DNA of 64,000 nt, taken from Burkholderia pyrrocinia (GTDB lineage Bacteria > Pseudomonadota > Gammaproteobacteria > Burkholderiales > Burkholderiaceae). Below are positions 44,033-52,936 of this stretch, one piece after another; the first letter of the stretch is position 1, and each line of letters starts with the position of its first letter. Below the pieces are notes generated by a model. The model made no database searches. It saw only the letters and a program-made list of their open reading frames with translations, and was not told where the DNA came from. The stretch covers positions 434,001 through 498,000 of the forward strand of contig NZ_CP011505.1 in the NCBI RefSeq assembly GCF_001028665.1, written 5' to 3'. The position numbers and the translations under genes were made by a program.

Positions 44033-45057
44033 GGCTGCGTGCGGCCGCGCTGCAGCGAGACGATGACCGACAGGCCGGGCCGAATGCGCGGTTCGGTCGA
44101 GGCCGGGCCGTCCAGCAGGATCTTGACGGGCACCCGCTGCGTGACCTTCGTGAAGTTGCCGGTCGCGTTGTCGGGCGGCAGCAGCGCAAATTGCCCGCCC
44201 GTCGCGGGCGACAGGCTGTCGACGTGTCCGCTGAAGGTCCGGTCCGGCAGCGCGTCGAAGCGCAACTGCACGACGTCGCCGGTGCGGACGTGCCGGAGCT
44301 GGGTTTCGCGGAAGTTCGCCACCACCCACGGGTGCGGTTCGACGACCGTGAGCAGCGCCTGGCCGGGTGCGACATGCTCGCCGGTCTCGACGGTCTTCTT
44401 GCCGACGTGGCCGTCCGACGGCGCCACGACGGTCGTGTACTGGCGCTGCAGCTCCGCATCGCGCAACTCGGCGTCGTTCTGGTTCGACACGGCATCGGCA
44501 GCCTGCCGCGCGGCCTGCGCGCTGCGCTGCTGCGCTTCGGCCGCCTCGATGCGCGCGCGGGCGGACTTGCGTGCCGCGTTGGCGGCGTCGAATTCCTGCT
44601 GCGACAATCCGCGCGGCGTTTCGCGGGTCAGTTCGCGTGCCCGTGCGTAGTCGAGCTCGGCCTTTTCGGCGTCCGCGTGCGCCGACACGAGCGTTGCGTC
44701 GGCTTGCTCGACCAGCGCCTTCGCGCGGCTCGCATCGGAGTGCGCTTGCGCAACGCGGGCCCGCTGCAACGCGACGCGCACGTCGAAATCGCGCGGGTCG
44801 AGCCGCACGAGCGGGTCGCCCGCGTGCACGAACTGGTTGTCGTCCACCAGCACGCGCTCGACCGTGCCGGCCACGCGCGGCGAGATCACGTGCAGGTGGC
44901 CCGTCACGTACGCGTCGTCGGTGCCGCGGTCATGCGCGTCGAATTCGTAGACCAGCAGCGCGACGAGCAACAGCGCGCATCCGGCGATCAGGATGACCGG
45001 CCACTTGCGCGACCGCGCGGTGGCAGTGGGCGGCGTGTCCGGCAAGTTCGTGGTCAC
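44029..45057 (-). CDS. HlyD/EmrA-type membrane fusion protein
   Basis: A 342-residue periplasmic adaptor of an Emr-type efflux pump. The N-terminal segment (WPVILIAGCALLLVALLVYEF) is the inner-membrane anchor, followed by the biotinyl-lipoyl-like domain (AYVTGHLHVISPRVAGTVERVLVDDNQFVHAGDPLVRLD), a coiled-coil hairpin of about 100 residues and the second half-lipoyl and beta-barrel regions (TVVAPSDGHVGKKTVETGEHVAPGQALLTVVEPH). It is coupled to the outer-membrane lipoprotein. The MFS pump gene is divergent from it, with an 83-base gap containing both promoters. Confidence 0.93.
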   Translation of the reverse strand: MTTNLPDTPPTATARSRKWPVILIAGCALLLVALLVYEFDAHDRGTDDAYVTGHLHVISPRVAGTVERVLVDDNQFVHAGDPLVRLDPRDFDVRVALQRARVAQAHSDASRAKALVEQADATLVSAHADAEKAELDYARARELTRETPRGLSQQEFDAANAARKSARARIEAAEAQQRSAQAARQAADAVSNQNDAELRDAELQRQYTTVVAPSDGHVGKKTVETGEHVAPGQALLTVVEPHPWVVANFRETQLRHVRTGDVVQLRFDALPDRTFSGHVDSLSPATGGQFALLPPDNATGNFTKVTQRVPVKILLDGPASTEPRIRPGLSVIVSLQRGRTQP

Positions 45058-45140
45058 GATCGGGAGACTCCATGGAACAGACGGGATTCGTCACATCGCG
45101 CTATGCTTGCGCGAGCCTTTTGTGCGGGAGCCGCTCGACG

Positions 45141-46721
45141 ATGAACACCACGTTCGCCCCCGGTGGCGCGACACCGGGGCCGGCCGCAGCGCCGGCCTCC
45201 GACATTCCGACGTTTCGTTCGATCGCCGCGATCGCGGCCGTGCTGCTCGGCGCGATCATCGCGACACTGACGTCGCGCATCACGTCGCTCGGGCTGGCCG
45301 ACGTGCGCGGCGCGCTCGGCGTCGGGTTCGACGAGGGCGCGTGGATCAACACCGCGTTCATCGCGTCGCAGATGTTCGTCGGGCCGCTCGCGATCGCGGC
45401 GGCCTTCGTGTTCGGCACGCGCCGCGTGCTGCTGGCGGGCGCCGCGGTCTTCCTGGTCGTCGAGAGCGTGCTGCCGCTGTGCACGAACTTCGGCACGTTC
45501 ATCGTGTTCCAGAGCGTGGCCGGTTTCGCGTCCGGCGTGTTCGTGCCGCTGACCGTCGGGTTCGTCGTCCGCACGCTGCCGCCGCGGCTGATTCCGTTCG
45601 GCATCGCCGCGTATGCGATGAACCTCGAGATGTCGCTCAACCTGTCGGCGACGCTCGAAGGGTGGTACAGCGAACACCTGAGCTGGCGCTGGCTGTTCTG
45701 GCAGAACGCACTGCTGACCGTGCCGTTCATCGTCTGCCTGATGCTGTCGCTGTCCACCGAACCGATCAAGCGCTTCGCGTCCGGCATCGACACGCGCGGC
45801 ATGCTGCTCGGCGCCGGCGGGTTCTCGTGCCTGTGCATTGCGCTCGATCAGGGCGAACGGCTGTTCTGGTTCCAGTCGCCGCTGATCGTCGCGCTGCTGT
45901 GCATCGGCATCGTGATGGTGGCCGCGTTCCTGATCCACGAACTGGCGTCGCGACGCGCCGGGCTCGATCTCGGCTACCTCGCGCTGCCCAACGTCGCGTT
46001 GCTGATCCTGCTCGTCGGCCTCGTGCGCTTTACCGTGCTCAACACGAGCTTCATTCCGTCGGCGTTTCTCGCGAGCACCTACGGGCTGCGCCCGCTGCAG
46101 ATCGGCGATACGCTGCGCTGGATCGCGATGCCGCAACTGCTGTTCGCGCCGTGCGTGGCATGGCTGCTGCAACGCGTCGATCCGCGCCGGCTGATCGTGG
46201 CCGGCTTCGCGATGGTGGCGGTCGCGTTCGCGCTCGGCGCGCAACTCACTCCGGTCTGGGCCGAACCCGACTTCATCCCGTCGCAATTGCTCCAGGCGCT
46301 GGGGCAGACGATGGCGCTCACGTCGGTCATCTTCTTTTTCGGCAAGCACGTGACGGCCGAGCACGCGCTGACGTTCGGCGCCGTCGTGCAGACGACGCGC
46401 CTGCTGAGCGGGCAGCTCGGCACGACGTCGATCGCGGTGATCCAGCGCATCATGGAGGCTACCCATTCGAATCTCGTCGGTCTGCATGTCACGCTGTCGG
46501 ATCCGCAAACGCTGGAGCGCTTGCGGGCCGGCGCGGCGTCGCTCGTGTCGCACGGCGCGACCTTCGCGACGGGCGACCAGGCGGCTTATGCGCTGCTCGA
46601 CCGGGCGGTTCGCATCCAGGCGACCACGCTCGCGCTGGCCGACAATTTCCGGGTCGCGATGGCTTTCGCGGTCGCGGGGGTGTTGATCGGCATGCTGCTC
46701 AGGCCGGCGCGTGCGCCGTGA
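45141..46721 (+). CDS. DHA2-type MFS drug exporter (EmrB-like)
   Basis: A 526-residue transporter with about 14 hydrophobic segments, of the DHA2/EmrB class that works with HlyD/EmrA adaptors. Visible is the first helix (IAAIAAVLLGAIIATLTSRITSLGLADVRGALG) and the AWINTAFIASQMFVGPLAIAAAFVFGTRRVL motif region. It is divergent from the adaptor and outer-membrane genes and completes the tripartite pump. Start choice is not certain: ATG 45072 also follows GGGAG, but the added 23 residues (MEQTGFVTSRYACAS...) are unusual for the family. The substrate cannot be told. Confidence 0.85.
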   Translation: MNTTFAPGGATPGPAAAPASDIPTFRSIAAIAAVLLGAIIATLTSRITSLGLADVRGALGVGFDEGAWINTAFIASQMFVGPLAIAAAFVFGTRRVLLAGAAVFLVVESVLPLCTNFGTFIVFQSVAGFASGVFVPLTVGFVVRTLPPRLIPFGIAAYAMNLEMSLNLSATLEGWYSEHLSWRWLFWQNALLTVPFIVCLMLSLSTEPIKRFASGIDTRGMLLGAGGFSCLCIALDQGERLFWFQSPLIVALLCIGIVMVAAFLIHELASRRAGLDLGYLALPNVALLILLVGLVRFTVLNTSFIPSAFLASTYGLRPLQIGDTLRWIAMPQLLFAPCVAWLLQRVDPRRLIVAGFAMVAVAFALGAQLTPVWAEPDFIPSQLLQALGQTMALTSVIFFFGKHVTAEHALTFGAVVQTTRLLSGQLGTTSIAVIQRIMEATHSNLVGLHVTLSDPQTLERLRAGAASLVSHGATFATGDQAAYALLDRAVRIQATTLALADNFRVAMAFAVAGVLIGMLLRPARAP

Positions 46722-46799
46722 GCGACCGACGCCGGATCGGCGCAGGTCGCGCATCGACGATCTTAGCGATCGCGCATGCCGCAACGGAATCGCGACGAC

Positions 46800-46824
46800 C
46801 TGAAAAATCCTGAAACGTGCTGAA
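46800..46824 (-). promoter_or_regulatory. Orphan triple TTCAG repeat
   Basis: On the minus strand TTCAG occurs at 46824-46820, 46814-46810 and 46804-46800, with a regular 10-base period. It lies in the convergent gap between the MFS gene and the chloroperoxidase gene, so no start codon lies downstream in the proper orientation. No -10 box is visible at the distance seen in the other copies. It may be a relic, or act on antisense transcription. Confidence 0.45.
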
Positions 46825-46872
46825 TGGCGCACCGGCGTGACGGCCGGGCGCGCCATACGGTGACGCTTGCGC

Positions 46873-47847
46873 TTACGCCTTCAGGAACGCGAGCAGTTCG
46901 GCATTGATCCGGTCGGCATTGACGACGCACATCCCGTGCGCTCCGCCGGGGATCACCTTGAGTTGCGCGTGCTTCACGATTTTTGCGGACAGGCGGGCCG
47001 AATCGTCGATCGGCACGATCTGGTCGTCGTCGCCGTGCAGGATCAGCGTCGGGACGTCGATCTTCTTCAGGTCCTCGGTGTAGTCGACCTCGGAGAATTC
47101 CTTGACGCACTGATACTGGCCATAGACGCCGCCCATCATGCCCTGCGCCCAGAACGCGTCGATCGTGCCCTGCGACACCTTGGCATCCGGACGGTTGAAG
47201 CCGAAGAACGGCACGGCGAGGTCCTTGTAGAACTGCGAACGGTTCTCGGCGACGTTCTTGCGGATCCCGTCGAATACGTCCATCGGCAGGCCGCCGGGAT
47301 TGGACGGCGATTTCACCATCTGCGGCGGCACGGCGCCGATCAGCACGGCCTTCGACACGCGCTTCGTGCCGTGGCGCCCGATGTAGTGCGCGACTTCGCC
47401 GCCGCCGGTGGAATGGCCGACGAGCGTGGCTTCGCGCAGGTCGAGCGCATTCATCAGCGCCGCGAGGTCGTCGGCATACGTGTCCATGTCGTTGCCGTGC
47501 GACGGCTGGCTCGAGCGGCCGTGACCGCGGCGGTCGTGCGCGATCACGCGGTAGCCGTGCTGCACGAGGAACAGCATCTGCGGGTCCCACGCATCGGCGC
47601 ACAGCGGCCAGCCGTGCGAGAACACGACGGGGCGGCCGCTGCCCCAGTCCTTGAAGTAAATCTGCGTACCGTCTTGGGTGGTGATCGTATTCATCGCATG
47701 GGCTCCTTGATGGGCGGAAGCGGCGTGTTTGGGGGCGGCTGCGGCTGCGGCAGCCGGCAGCGCGGCCGCTGCAACGGCGGTCGCGCCGGCAAGCAGCATG
47801 TCTCGGCGACGCGCCGAGGGAACGGCGTCGGTGTCTGCGGGACGCAT
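46873..47847 (-). CDS. Exported chloroperoxidase-type alpha/beta hydrolase
   Basis: A 324-residue hydrolase with a twin-arginine-type signal ([11 protein letters not shown] then an Ala-rich core), so it should be exported folded. The mature part is a cofactor-free chloroperoxidase/arylesterase fold: [10 protein letters not shown] (oxyanion), RRGHGRS, nucleophile elbow GHSTGGG (Ser), acidic residue in HGDDDQIVP and catalytic His in GGAHGMC. Such enzymes hydrolyse esters or lactones and can perhydrolyse in the presence of peroxide. A TTCAG-repeat promoter lies at 47998-48051. A cytosolic relative is at 48749. Confidence 0.9.
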   Translation of the reverse strand: MRPADTDAVPSARRRDMLLAGATAVAAAALPAAAAAAAPKHAASAHQGAHAMNTITTQDGTQIYFKDWGSGRPVVFSHGWPLCADAWDPQMLFLVQHGYRVIAHDRRGHGRSSQPSHGNDMDTYADDLAALMNALDLREATLVGHSTGGGEVAHYIGRHGTKRVSKAVLIGAVPPQMVKSPSNPGGLPMDVFDGIRKNVAENRSQFYKDLAVPFFGFNRPDAKVSQGTIDAFWAQGMMGGVYGQYQCVKEFSEVDYTEDLKKIDVPTLILHGDDDQIVPIDDSARLSAKIVKHAQLKVIPGGAHGMCVVNADRINAELLAFLKA

Positions 47848-48251
47848 GGAGGCTCCTTGAAGAACGTGTGGTGCAACGATGCCGCGTTGGATGGATGGTT
47901 CGGTTCTGCCCGCATGCGGCGATCGCGCCGGCAGCCGGCGTGCGTTCGCGGTCGCGGGCCGGCAGGCGCGCGAAGGCAGCGAACGAACGCCGACAGGAGC
48001 CTATCCCGCGGCCCTGCGCCATGTACTGAAATCCCGCTGAATTTTCTTGAACACAGTTGCGGCGCACGCCGCACGAACGCACCGACCAGAAAAATTAAGC
48101 CAGGAATCAAGACTCTTCAGCGGCGGCTCGTTATCGTCAGCATCAGGTCATCCCGTCGCGGGTCGCTGCCGGTTCGCGTCGGAGGATGACGATCGCGACG
48201 CGGGCGGGTGCGCAACATCCGGCCCCTCGCCACTTGCCTGGGTACGCCGCC
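47848..48251. other. Divergent intergenic region
   Basis: A 404-base gap between the exported hydrolase (leftward) and the DUF3331 gene (rightward). It contains the TTCAG-repeat promoter at 47998-48051 facing left. I see no further small gene or terminator. Confidence 0.55.
47998..48051 (-). promoter_or_regulatory. TTCAG-repeat promoter of the exported hydrolase
   Basis: Read on the minus strand: TTCAA (48051-48047), N5, TTCAG (48041-48037), N6, TTCAG (48030-48026), then 22 bases to TAGGCT (48003-47998). Same 10/11-base periods as the best copies, with one extra base before the -10. The leader to the start codon is ~145 bases. Confidence 0.6.
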
Positions 48252-48677
48252 ATGGACGAATTCAATCGCTGGGAGCACGTGATGACGCTGCTCGACCCGT
48301 CGCCGGCCGCGAGCCGCTGTGCACTGTCGCATCTTCGCGACCCTGACCCCGCGCGCCGTCGCCATCGCGACGATGCGTGGCCCGCGTCGAGCGGTGGCGT
48401 GCGCCGCCGGTGCGCGATCGTCGCCGCCGAGCGGCAGACCGATTCGTCGGTGTTGATCTCGTGGAGCGATCCGACGCGCTGCCGGTACGACGAGCAGCGC
48501 TGGATCAGCGCAAAGTCCCGCGCCCTCGGGCGCTGCGCGCTGACCGGCATCACGATTCATACCGGCGATGCGATCTACAAGCCGCAATGGCGCGGCGCGA
48601 AGCGCCCCGCGAATTACCGGGAGGTGATCCTCGCGTCCGAACTGGAGCGGTTCATCGTCAGGCTGTCCCGTTCATGA
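48252..48677 (+). CDS. DUF3331 protein
   Basis: A 141-residue protein with the DUF3331 hallmark SDPTRCRYDEQRWISAKSRALGRCALTGITIHTGDAIYKPQWRGAKRPANYREVILASEL. The Cys residues in SDPTRCRYDEQ and GRCALTG could bind metal. DUF3331 is common in Burkholderia and its role is not known. I used ATG 48252; ATG 48282 is a possible alternative. It lies between two alpha/beta hydrolase genes and ends 71 bases upstream of the second one on the same strand, so they may be cotranscribed. Confidence 0.75.
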   Translation: MDEFNRWEHVMTLLDPSPAASRCALSHLRDPDPARRRHRDDAWPASSGGVRRRCAIVAAERQTDSSVLISWSDPTRCRYDEQRWISAKSRALGRCALTGITIHTGDAIYKPQWRGAKRPANYREVILASELERFIVRLSRS

Positions 48678-48748
48678 CACGGGACGGTGCGCGCAGTCCG
48701 TCGGCCATCGCTGGCGGCCGCTGCATTTTCACCGCTAAGGAAAACTTC

Positions 48749-49570
48749 ATGAGCACGTTCACGACACGCGACGGCGTTTCGATTCACTACAAGGACTGGG
48801 GAGCGGGGCGCCCGGTCGTGTTCATTCATGGCTGGCCGTTGAATGCCGACATGTGGGACGTCCAGATGCATCATCTCGCGTCGAACGGTTTTCGCTGCAT
48901 CGCCTACGATCGGCGCGGCTTCGGCCGGTCCGGCCAGCCGTGGACGGGCTACGACTACGACACGCTGGCGGACGATCTCGCGACGCTGATCGAGACGCTC
49001 GGGCTGCGCGACGTGACGCTCGTCGGCTTTTCGATGGGCGGCGGCGAAGTGGCCCGCTACATCGGCCGGCATGGCACGCGACACATCGCGAAGGCCGTCC
49101 TGATGGGGTCGGTGACGCCGCTGGTCGCGCGGCGCGACGACCATCCGGACGGCGTCGACGTGGCCGTATTCGACGGTATCCGCGCGGGCATCGTGGCCGA
49201 CCGCGCGGCATTCTTCGAGCAATTCTGGCCGCTGTTCACCGGTTCGAACCGGGCCGCTTCGGCGATCTCGCGCGCTGCGCTCGACTGGACGTCCTTCATG
49301 GCGCTGCAGGCCGGATTGAAGGGCACGCTCGATTGCGTCGGCGCGTTTTCCGAAACCGATTTCAGGGCGGATCTCGACAAGTTCGACGTGCCGACGCTCG
49401 TGATTCACGGCGGCGACGACCAGACCGTGCCGCTCGCGCTCACGGGCGCTGCCACGGCGAAGCGCGTGCCGCACGCGACGCTGAGCGTCTACGAGGGCGG
49501 GCCGCATGCGTTGTATCTGACGCACGCGCAACGATTGAACGACGAGCTGCTGGCCTTCGCCCGCGCATGA
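48749..49570 (+). CDS. Cytosolic chloroperoxidase-type alpha/beta hydrolase
   Basis: A 273-residue alpha/beta hydrolase without signal peptide, related to 46873-47847. It shows HGWPLNADMWD, DRRGFGRSGQP, nucleophile elbow GFSMGGGE (Ser), acidic residue in HGGDDQTVPL and His in GGPHALY, the triad of cofactor-free chloroperoxidases and arylesterases. It probably hydrolyses an ester or lactone. TAAGGA lies nine bases upstream of ATG 48749. It is convergent with the HD-like gene. Confidence 0.9.
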   Translation: MSTFTTRDGVSIHYKDWGAGRPVVFIHGWPLNADMWDVQMHHLASNGFRCIAYDRRGFGRSGQPWTGYDYDTLADDLATLIETLGLRDVTLVGFSMGGGEVARYIGRHGTRHIAKAVLMGSVTPLVARRDDHPDGVDVAVFDGIRAGIVADRAAFFEQFWPLFTGSNRAASAISRAALDWTSFMALQAGLKGTLDCVGAFSETDFRADLDKFDVPTLVIHGGDDQTVPLALTGAATAKRVPHATLSVYEGGPHALYLTHAQRLNDELLAFARA

Positions 49571-49622
49571 CCCGGCGGCGTCGGCCGTGACGTGGCGGAG
49601 CGGGCTCGGCCGACCGGCCGGC

Positions 49623-50264
49623 TCACTCCGTCCATTTCGATCCGAGCACCAGGCCGCAGAAATTCGTCCGGCGATAGTCCGGGTCGCACCGCTCGAGCAT
49701 GTCGGCGCAGACGTTGCCGAATGCGGTCGCCGGGCGATGCGCGGTGCCCGCGGCGATCGCCTCGAGGAACAGCTCCTTGAAACCCGGGCCGCGCGGCCAC
49801 GCGCGCACGATCTCGTCGCGTTCGGATCGGCTCACGTCGTCGAAATGACGCGCGAAGAGATCCGTCTCGACACCTGCGCCGAGCAACGCCGTCAACGGCG
49901 TCATGTACGGGTGAATGCCAAAGGTCGTGTGCAGCGCGATCGCACGCCATACCTCCTCCGCATCGTCGGCGGCGACGCCGTATCCGCCGAGGAACGCGTG
50001 TGCGGCATTCGCGCCGTCGATTTCGAAGCGCCGGCGCGAATGCCGGTAGCGCTCCGTCAACCCGAAGTGATGAAACAGCGCGGCGACGTACAGCAGCTCG
50101 GCGTCGAATGCGATGCCGCGACGCAGCCCGATGATCGACGCGAATGCGAACACGCGCATCGCGTGCCGGAACAGGAGGTCCGGCTCGCCGGCGCGTACGG
50201 TCGCGGCGGCCTCCCGTGCGAGCGGGCCGTCGGGAATCCGGATGCTGGCGATGCGGTTGCCCAT
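49623..50264 (-). CDS. HD-domain protein (cyanamide hydratase-like)
   Basis: A 213-residue paralogue of 17462-18133. The first metal His is present (LLFRHAMRVFAFA), the doublet region reads ALFHHFGL (His-His rather than His-Asp), and AIALHTTFGI supplies another His. The Asp of the classical HD pair is therefore replaced, but the site is less decayed than in the paralogue. The protein family includes hydrolases of small nitrogen compounds. It is divergent from the third STAND regulator at 50780, and a four-fold TTCAG-repeat element lies in the shared upstream region. Confidence 0.72.
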   Translation of the reverse strand: MGNRIASIRIPDGPLAREAAATVRAGEPDLLFRHAMRVFAFASIIGLRRGIAFDAELLYVAALFHHFGLTERYRHSRRRFEIDGANAAHAFLGGYGVAADDAEEVWRAIALHTTFGIHPYMTPLTALLGAGVETDLFARHFDDVSRSERDEIVRAWPRGPGFKELFLEAIAAGTAHRPATAFGNVCADMLERCDPDYRRTNFCGLVLGSKWTE

Positions 50265-50779
50265 GGTCGTGTACCTCGCGGCGTGACGGCAGTCGCTCGA
50301 CGCTGGCGCCGTGGAACCATCGTCGCGCGCCGCGCCGCTGAATGTCCTGAGCGGTGCCTGAATCGTTCTGAACGGAAAATCCGACCGGCCGTCACGACCG
50401 GAATCGGTTTCGCTGCGCTTTGTACGTCGCTTTTACCGGGTTTTTTTCGCAAGTCATGCGAACTGCGATTTCAATTAACGAGATCACGAAATTGATTTCG
50501 GCATATCGGCCGTTTTATCGTGCCAAACAGGTTCATGGGTGAACGACTGTTTCACACATTGAAAATGCAGGACGCCGTGGTGCGCGGTGCCCGGCGGGAC
50601 GCTGCGCATATCGCATATCCGGGAGGTGTCGCGGCGTTCGCGGCTCTCGTCGATTCAAAAATTTTGCTCTTCCTGTTCTGATAATTTGAATCATTTCGCG
50701 ACGCAAATGCCGTAGCATGGCGTCGAACCGGTGTCATTTCTGACAGGGCATCAATGAAAGAAATCGATTAAGAATTCCC
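50265..50779. other. Divergent regulatory region
   Basis: A 515-base gap between the HD-like gene (leftward) and the third STAND regulator (rightward). It contains the TTCAG repeats at 50338-50372, facing left, and an AT-rich part from ~50440 to 50779 that should hold the regulator's own promoter. Short frames there have no features. Confidence 0.6.
50338..50372 (-). promoter_or_regulatory. Four-fold TTCAG repeat upstream of HD-like gene
   Basis: Read on the minus strand: TTCAG (50372-50368), N5 (AACGA), TTCAG (50362-50358), N6, CTCAG (50351-50347), N4, TTCAG (50342-50338). The first three elements have exactly the 0/10/21 pattern of the other copies. A -10 box is less clear: GATGGT lies 25 bases beyond the third element. 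The start codon is ~75 bases downstream. The element is next to a STAND regulator gene. Confidence 0.6.
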
Positions 50780-52573
50780 ATGATCAGGATTGGAACGCTT
50801 CACGTTTTTCTCGACAGACGTGAAATTCGCTCGAACGGCAAACTGCTGCGCATCGGCAGCCGCGCATTCGAAATTCTCGAACTCCTGATTCGGGCGAACG
50901 GCGCACTGGTATCGAAAGACGAGATCATGCAACGCGTGTGGCCGCACACGATCGTGGAGGAAAACAACCTGCAGGTGCATATCGCTGCGTTGCGCAAGGC
51001 GCTGGCCGGCGATCGGAACCTGATCGTCACGGTGCCGGGGCGCGGCTATCGGTTGGTCGGCGCCCGGGCCGAAGGCGTGGCGTCCGTGCGTCCCGCGGCG
51101 TCGCGGCTGACCGCCGCGCCGACCGCGCTCGTCGGCCGCGAGCAGACCGTCGCCGACGTCCTCGCGGCGCTCGACACCGCGCGCGTCGTGACGCTGGTCG
51201 GGGCGGGCGGCATCGGCAAGACGCGGGTCGCGCTCGAAGCGGCGATGCGGGCCGAGGTGAGCTTTCCGGATGGCGCCGCGTTCGTGTCGCTGGCCACGGT
51301 TGCGTGTCCGCAATTCGTGCCCGAAGCGCTGGCGGGTGCATTCGGCATCGTGCAGCCGGCCGGATCGCTGACGCTCGAAGCGGTGCTGGCCAGCGTGGCG
51401 AACCGCCGGATGTTGCTGGTGCTCGACAATTGCGAACACCTGCTCGACGCTGCCGCGCAGATCGCGACTGCACTGACCGAGTCGAATGCCGGATTGTGCG
51501 TCCTCGCGACCAGCCGCGAGGCGCTGCGTATCCAGGGCGAGCGGCTGTGTCCGATTCCGCCGCTCGATGTTCCCGGCGAAGGCGCCGGCGACGCCGAGAT
51601 CCTGCGCGCAAGCGCGGTGCAACTGTTCTCGGCGCGCGTGTGCGCCTCCGATCCTCGCTTTCCGCTCGACGGACGCAGCGTGGCGCTGATGGCGTCGGTG
51701 TGCCGGCGTCTCGACGGTCTCCCGCTCGCGATCGAACTGGCCGCGGCCCGAGCGGCCGTGCTCGGCATCGATGTGCTGGCCGCGCATCTCGACGATCATT
51801 TCAGGTTGCTGACCGGCGGTTTTCGGACGGCCTTGCCGCGTCATCAGACGCTGCAGGCGATGTACGACTGGAGCTACCGCCTGCTCGGGGACGCGGAGCG
51901 CCTGCTGTTGCGGTGGCTCGGCGTGTTCCGCGACAGCTTCTCGATCGACGCGGTGCGTGAGATCGTCGGAACGAAGGGGTTGGTCGATGCGGACCTGCTC
52001 GACACGATCGCGGGCCTCGTGTCGAAGTCGCTGCTGAGCCTCGAGAGCGCGCACGGCGCGCCGCGCTACCGGCTGCTGACCACGACGCGCGCGTATGCGC
52101 TGCAGCAGCTCGCGAACAACGGCGAATGCGCGGCCGCGGCACGCGCGCATGCGAACTACTTCCATAGGTTGTTCAGGCTTGCGCCCGGTGGTGGCGACGG
52201 GCCGCGGGCCGAATCGCGGCTCGACGTGATCCGGCGCGAACTCGGCAATCTGCGCGCGGCGCTCGACTGGGCGTTTTCGCCGAACGGCGATGCGGAGGTC
52301 GGCATCGCGCTGGCGGCTGTCGCGGTCCCGTGCCTGTTCGACCTGTCGCTGGTGGACGAATGTCGCGAACGGACGCGGGCGGCGCTCGATGCAATGCGAA
52401 ATATGGACGAGACCCGGGCGCGCGAGGATGCGCGCGTGCGCCTGCTGGCCGCCTATGCCGCCGCGCTCGCCCATACGTCGGGGGCGACGCAGGTCGTGCA
52501 CGACGTCTGGTCCGAACTGCACGCGCTCGGGGTCGACGCGGACGAGGCCGGGTTGCCGGCGCGCGAACCGTAA
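50780..52573 (+). CDS. Winged-helix/STAND ATPase regulator, intermediate form
   Basis: A 597-residue paralogue of 12418 and 38461. Residues 1-100 are the OmpR/PhoB-type winged helix (SRAFEILELLIRANGALVSKDEIMQRVWPHTIVEENNLQVHIAALRKALAG, then PGRGYRL). The ATPase shows Walker A GAGGIGKTR near residue 142, Walker B MLLVLDNCEHLLD, sensor VLATSREALRIQGERL and GLPLAIELAAARAAVLG. A short helical tail (~110 residues) remains of the C-terminal domain. The start at ATG 50780 is fixed by homology to the paralogues; the ribosome binding site is weak. It is divergent from the HD-like gene whose upstream region carries the repeats. Confidence 0.86.
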   Translation: MIRIGTLHVFLDRREIRSNGKLLRIGSRAFEILELLIRANGALVSKDEIMQRVWPHTIVEENNLQVHIAALRKALAGDRNLIVTVPGRGYRLVGARAEGVASVRPAASRLTAAPTALVGREQTVADVLAALDTARVVTLVGAGGIGKTRVALEAAMRAEVSFPDGAAFVSLATVACPQFVPEALAGAFGIVQPAGSLTLEAVLASVANRRMLLVLDNCEHLLDAAAQIATALTESNAGLCVLATSREALRIQGERLCPIPPLDVPGEGAGDAEILRASAVQLFSARVCASDPRFPLDGRSVALMASVCRRLDGLPLAIELAAARAAVLGIDVLAAHLDDHFRLLTGGFRTALPRHQTLQAMYDWSYRLLGDAERLLLRWLGVFRDSFSIDAVREIVGTKGLVDADLLDTIAGLVSKSLLSLESAHGAPRYRLLTTTRAYALQQLANNGECAAAARAHANYFHRLFRLAPGGGDGPRAESRLDVIRRELGNLRAALDWAFSPNGDAEVGIALAAVAVPCLFDLSLVDECRERTRAALDAMRNMDETRAREDARVRLLAAYAAALAHTSGATQVVHDVWSELHALGVDADEAGLPAREP

Positions 52574-52936
52574 CGGCGCGCACCGCTGCCGAATTCAGAA
52601 CGTTTCAGCCTGAACTCAGGACTTGGCCGGCCGGTGCGTCTACATTGCATGCATGGAGACCGTCGGCGATTCGCGGGCGGGCGGGCAGCAGACCGGCTCG
52701 CACCGCCGCTCATCGAGGTCGCGACGCCATTGAATGCCAGTGCGGGGCGGCCGTCGGCACTGCGTTGCCGCGGCCGCTTCGCGCGTCATCGAGCGACTAC
52801 CACATGAAACCTGTCCAGTCCGACCTTTCCCGCCACGATTCGCTGCCGGCGGCCGCTCGCCGGATCGGGTAGCGCGCGCCATGCGATCGCGCGGATTCCT
52901 CGCCCGTCGCGCAGCGCGCACGCGGACCATTCCGGC
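52574..52936. other. Leader region of the channel gene
   Basis: A 363-base stretch with the TTCAG-repeat promoter at 52594-52646, giving a predicted leader of ~285 bases. Two tiny frames (52804-52872, 22 codons, and 52881-52942, overlapping the channel start) lie in it; neither has a good ribosome binding site and both are probably noise. Confidence 0.5.
52594..52646 (+). promoter_or_regulatory. TTCAG-repeat promoter of the channel gene
   Basis: TTCAG (52594-52598), N5 (AACGT), TTCAG (52604-52608), N6, CTCAG (52615-52619), 21 bases, TACATT (52641-52646) as -10. The pattern and spacing equal those at 9951 and 26537. The N6 and third repeat also form the palindrome CCTGAACTCAGG. Confidence 0.68.
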
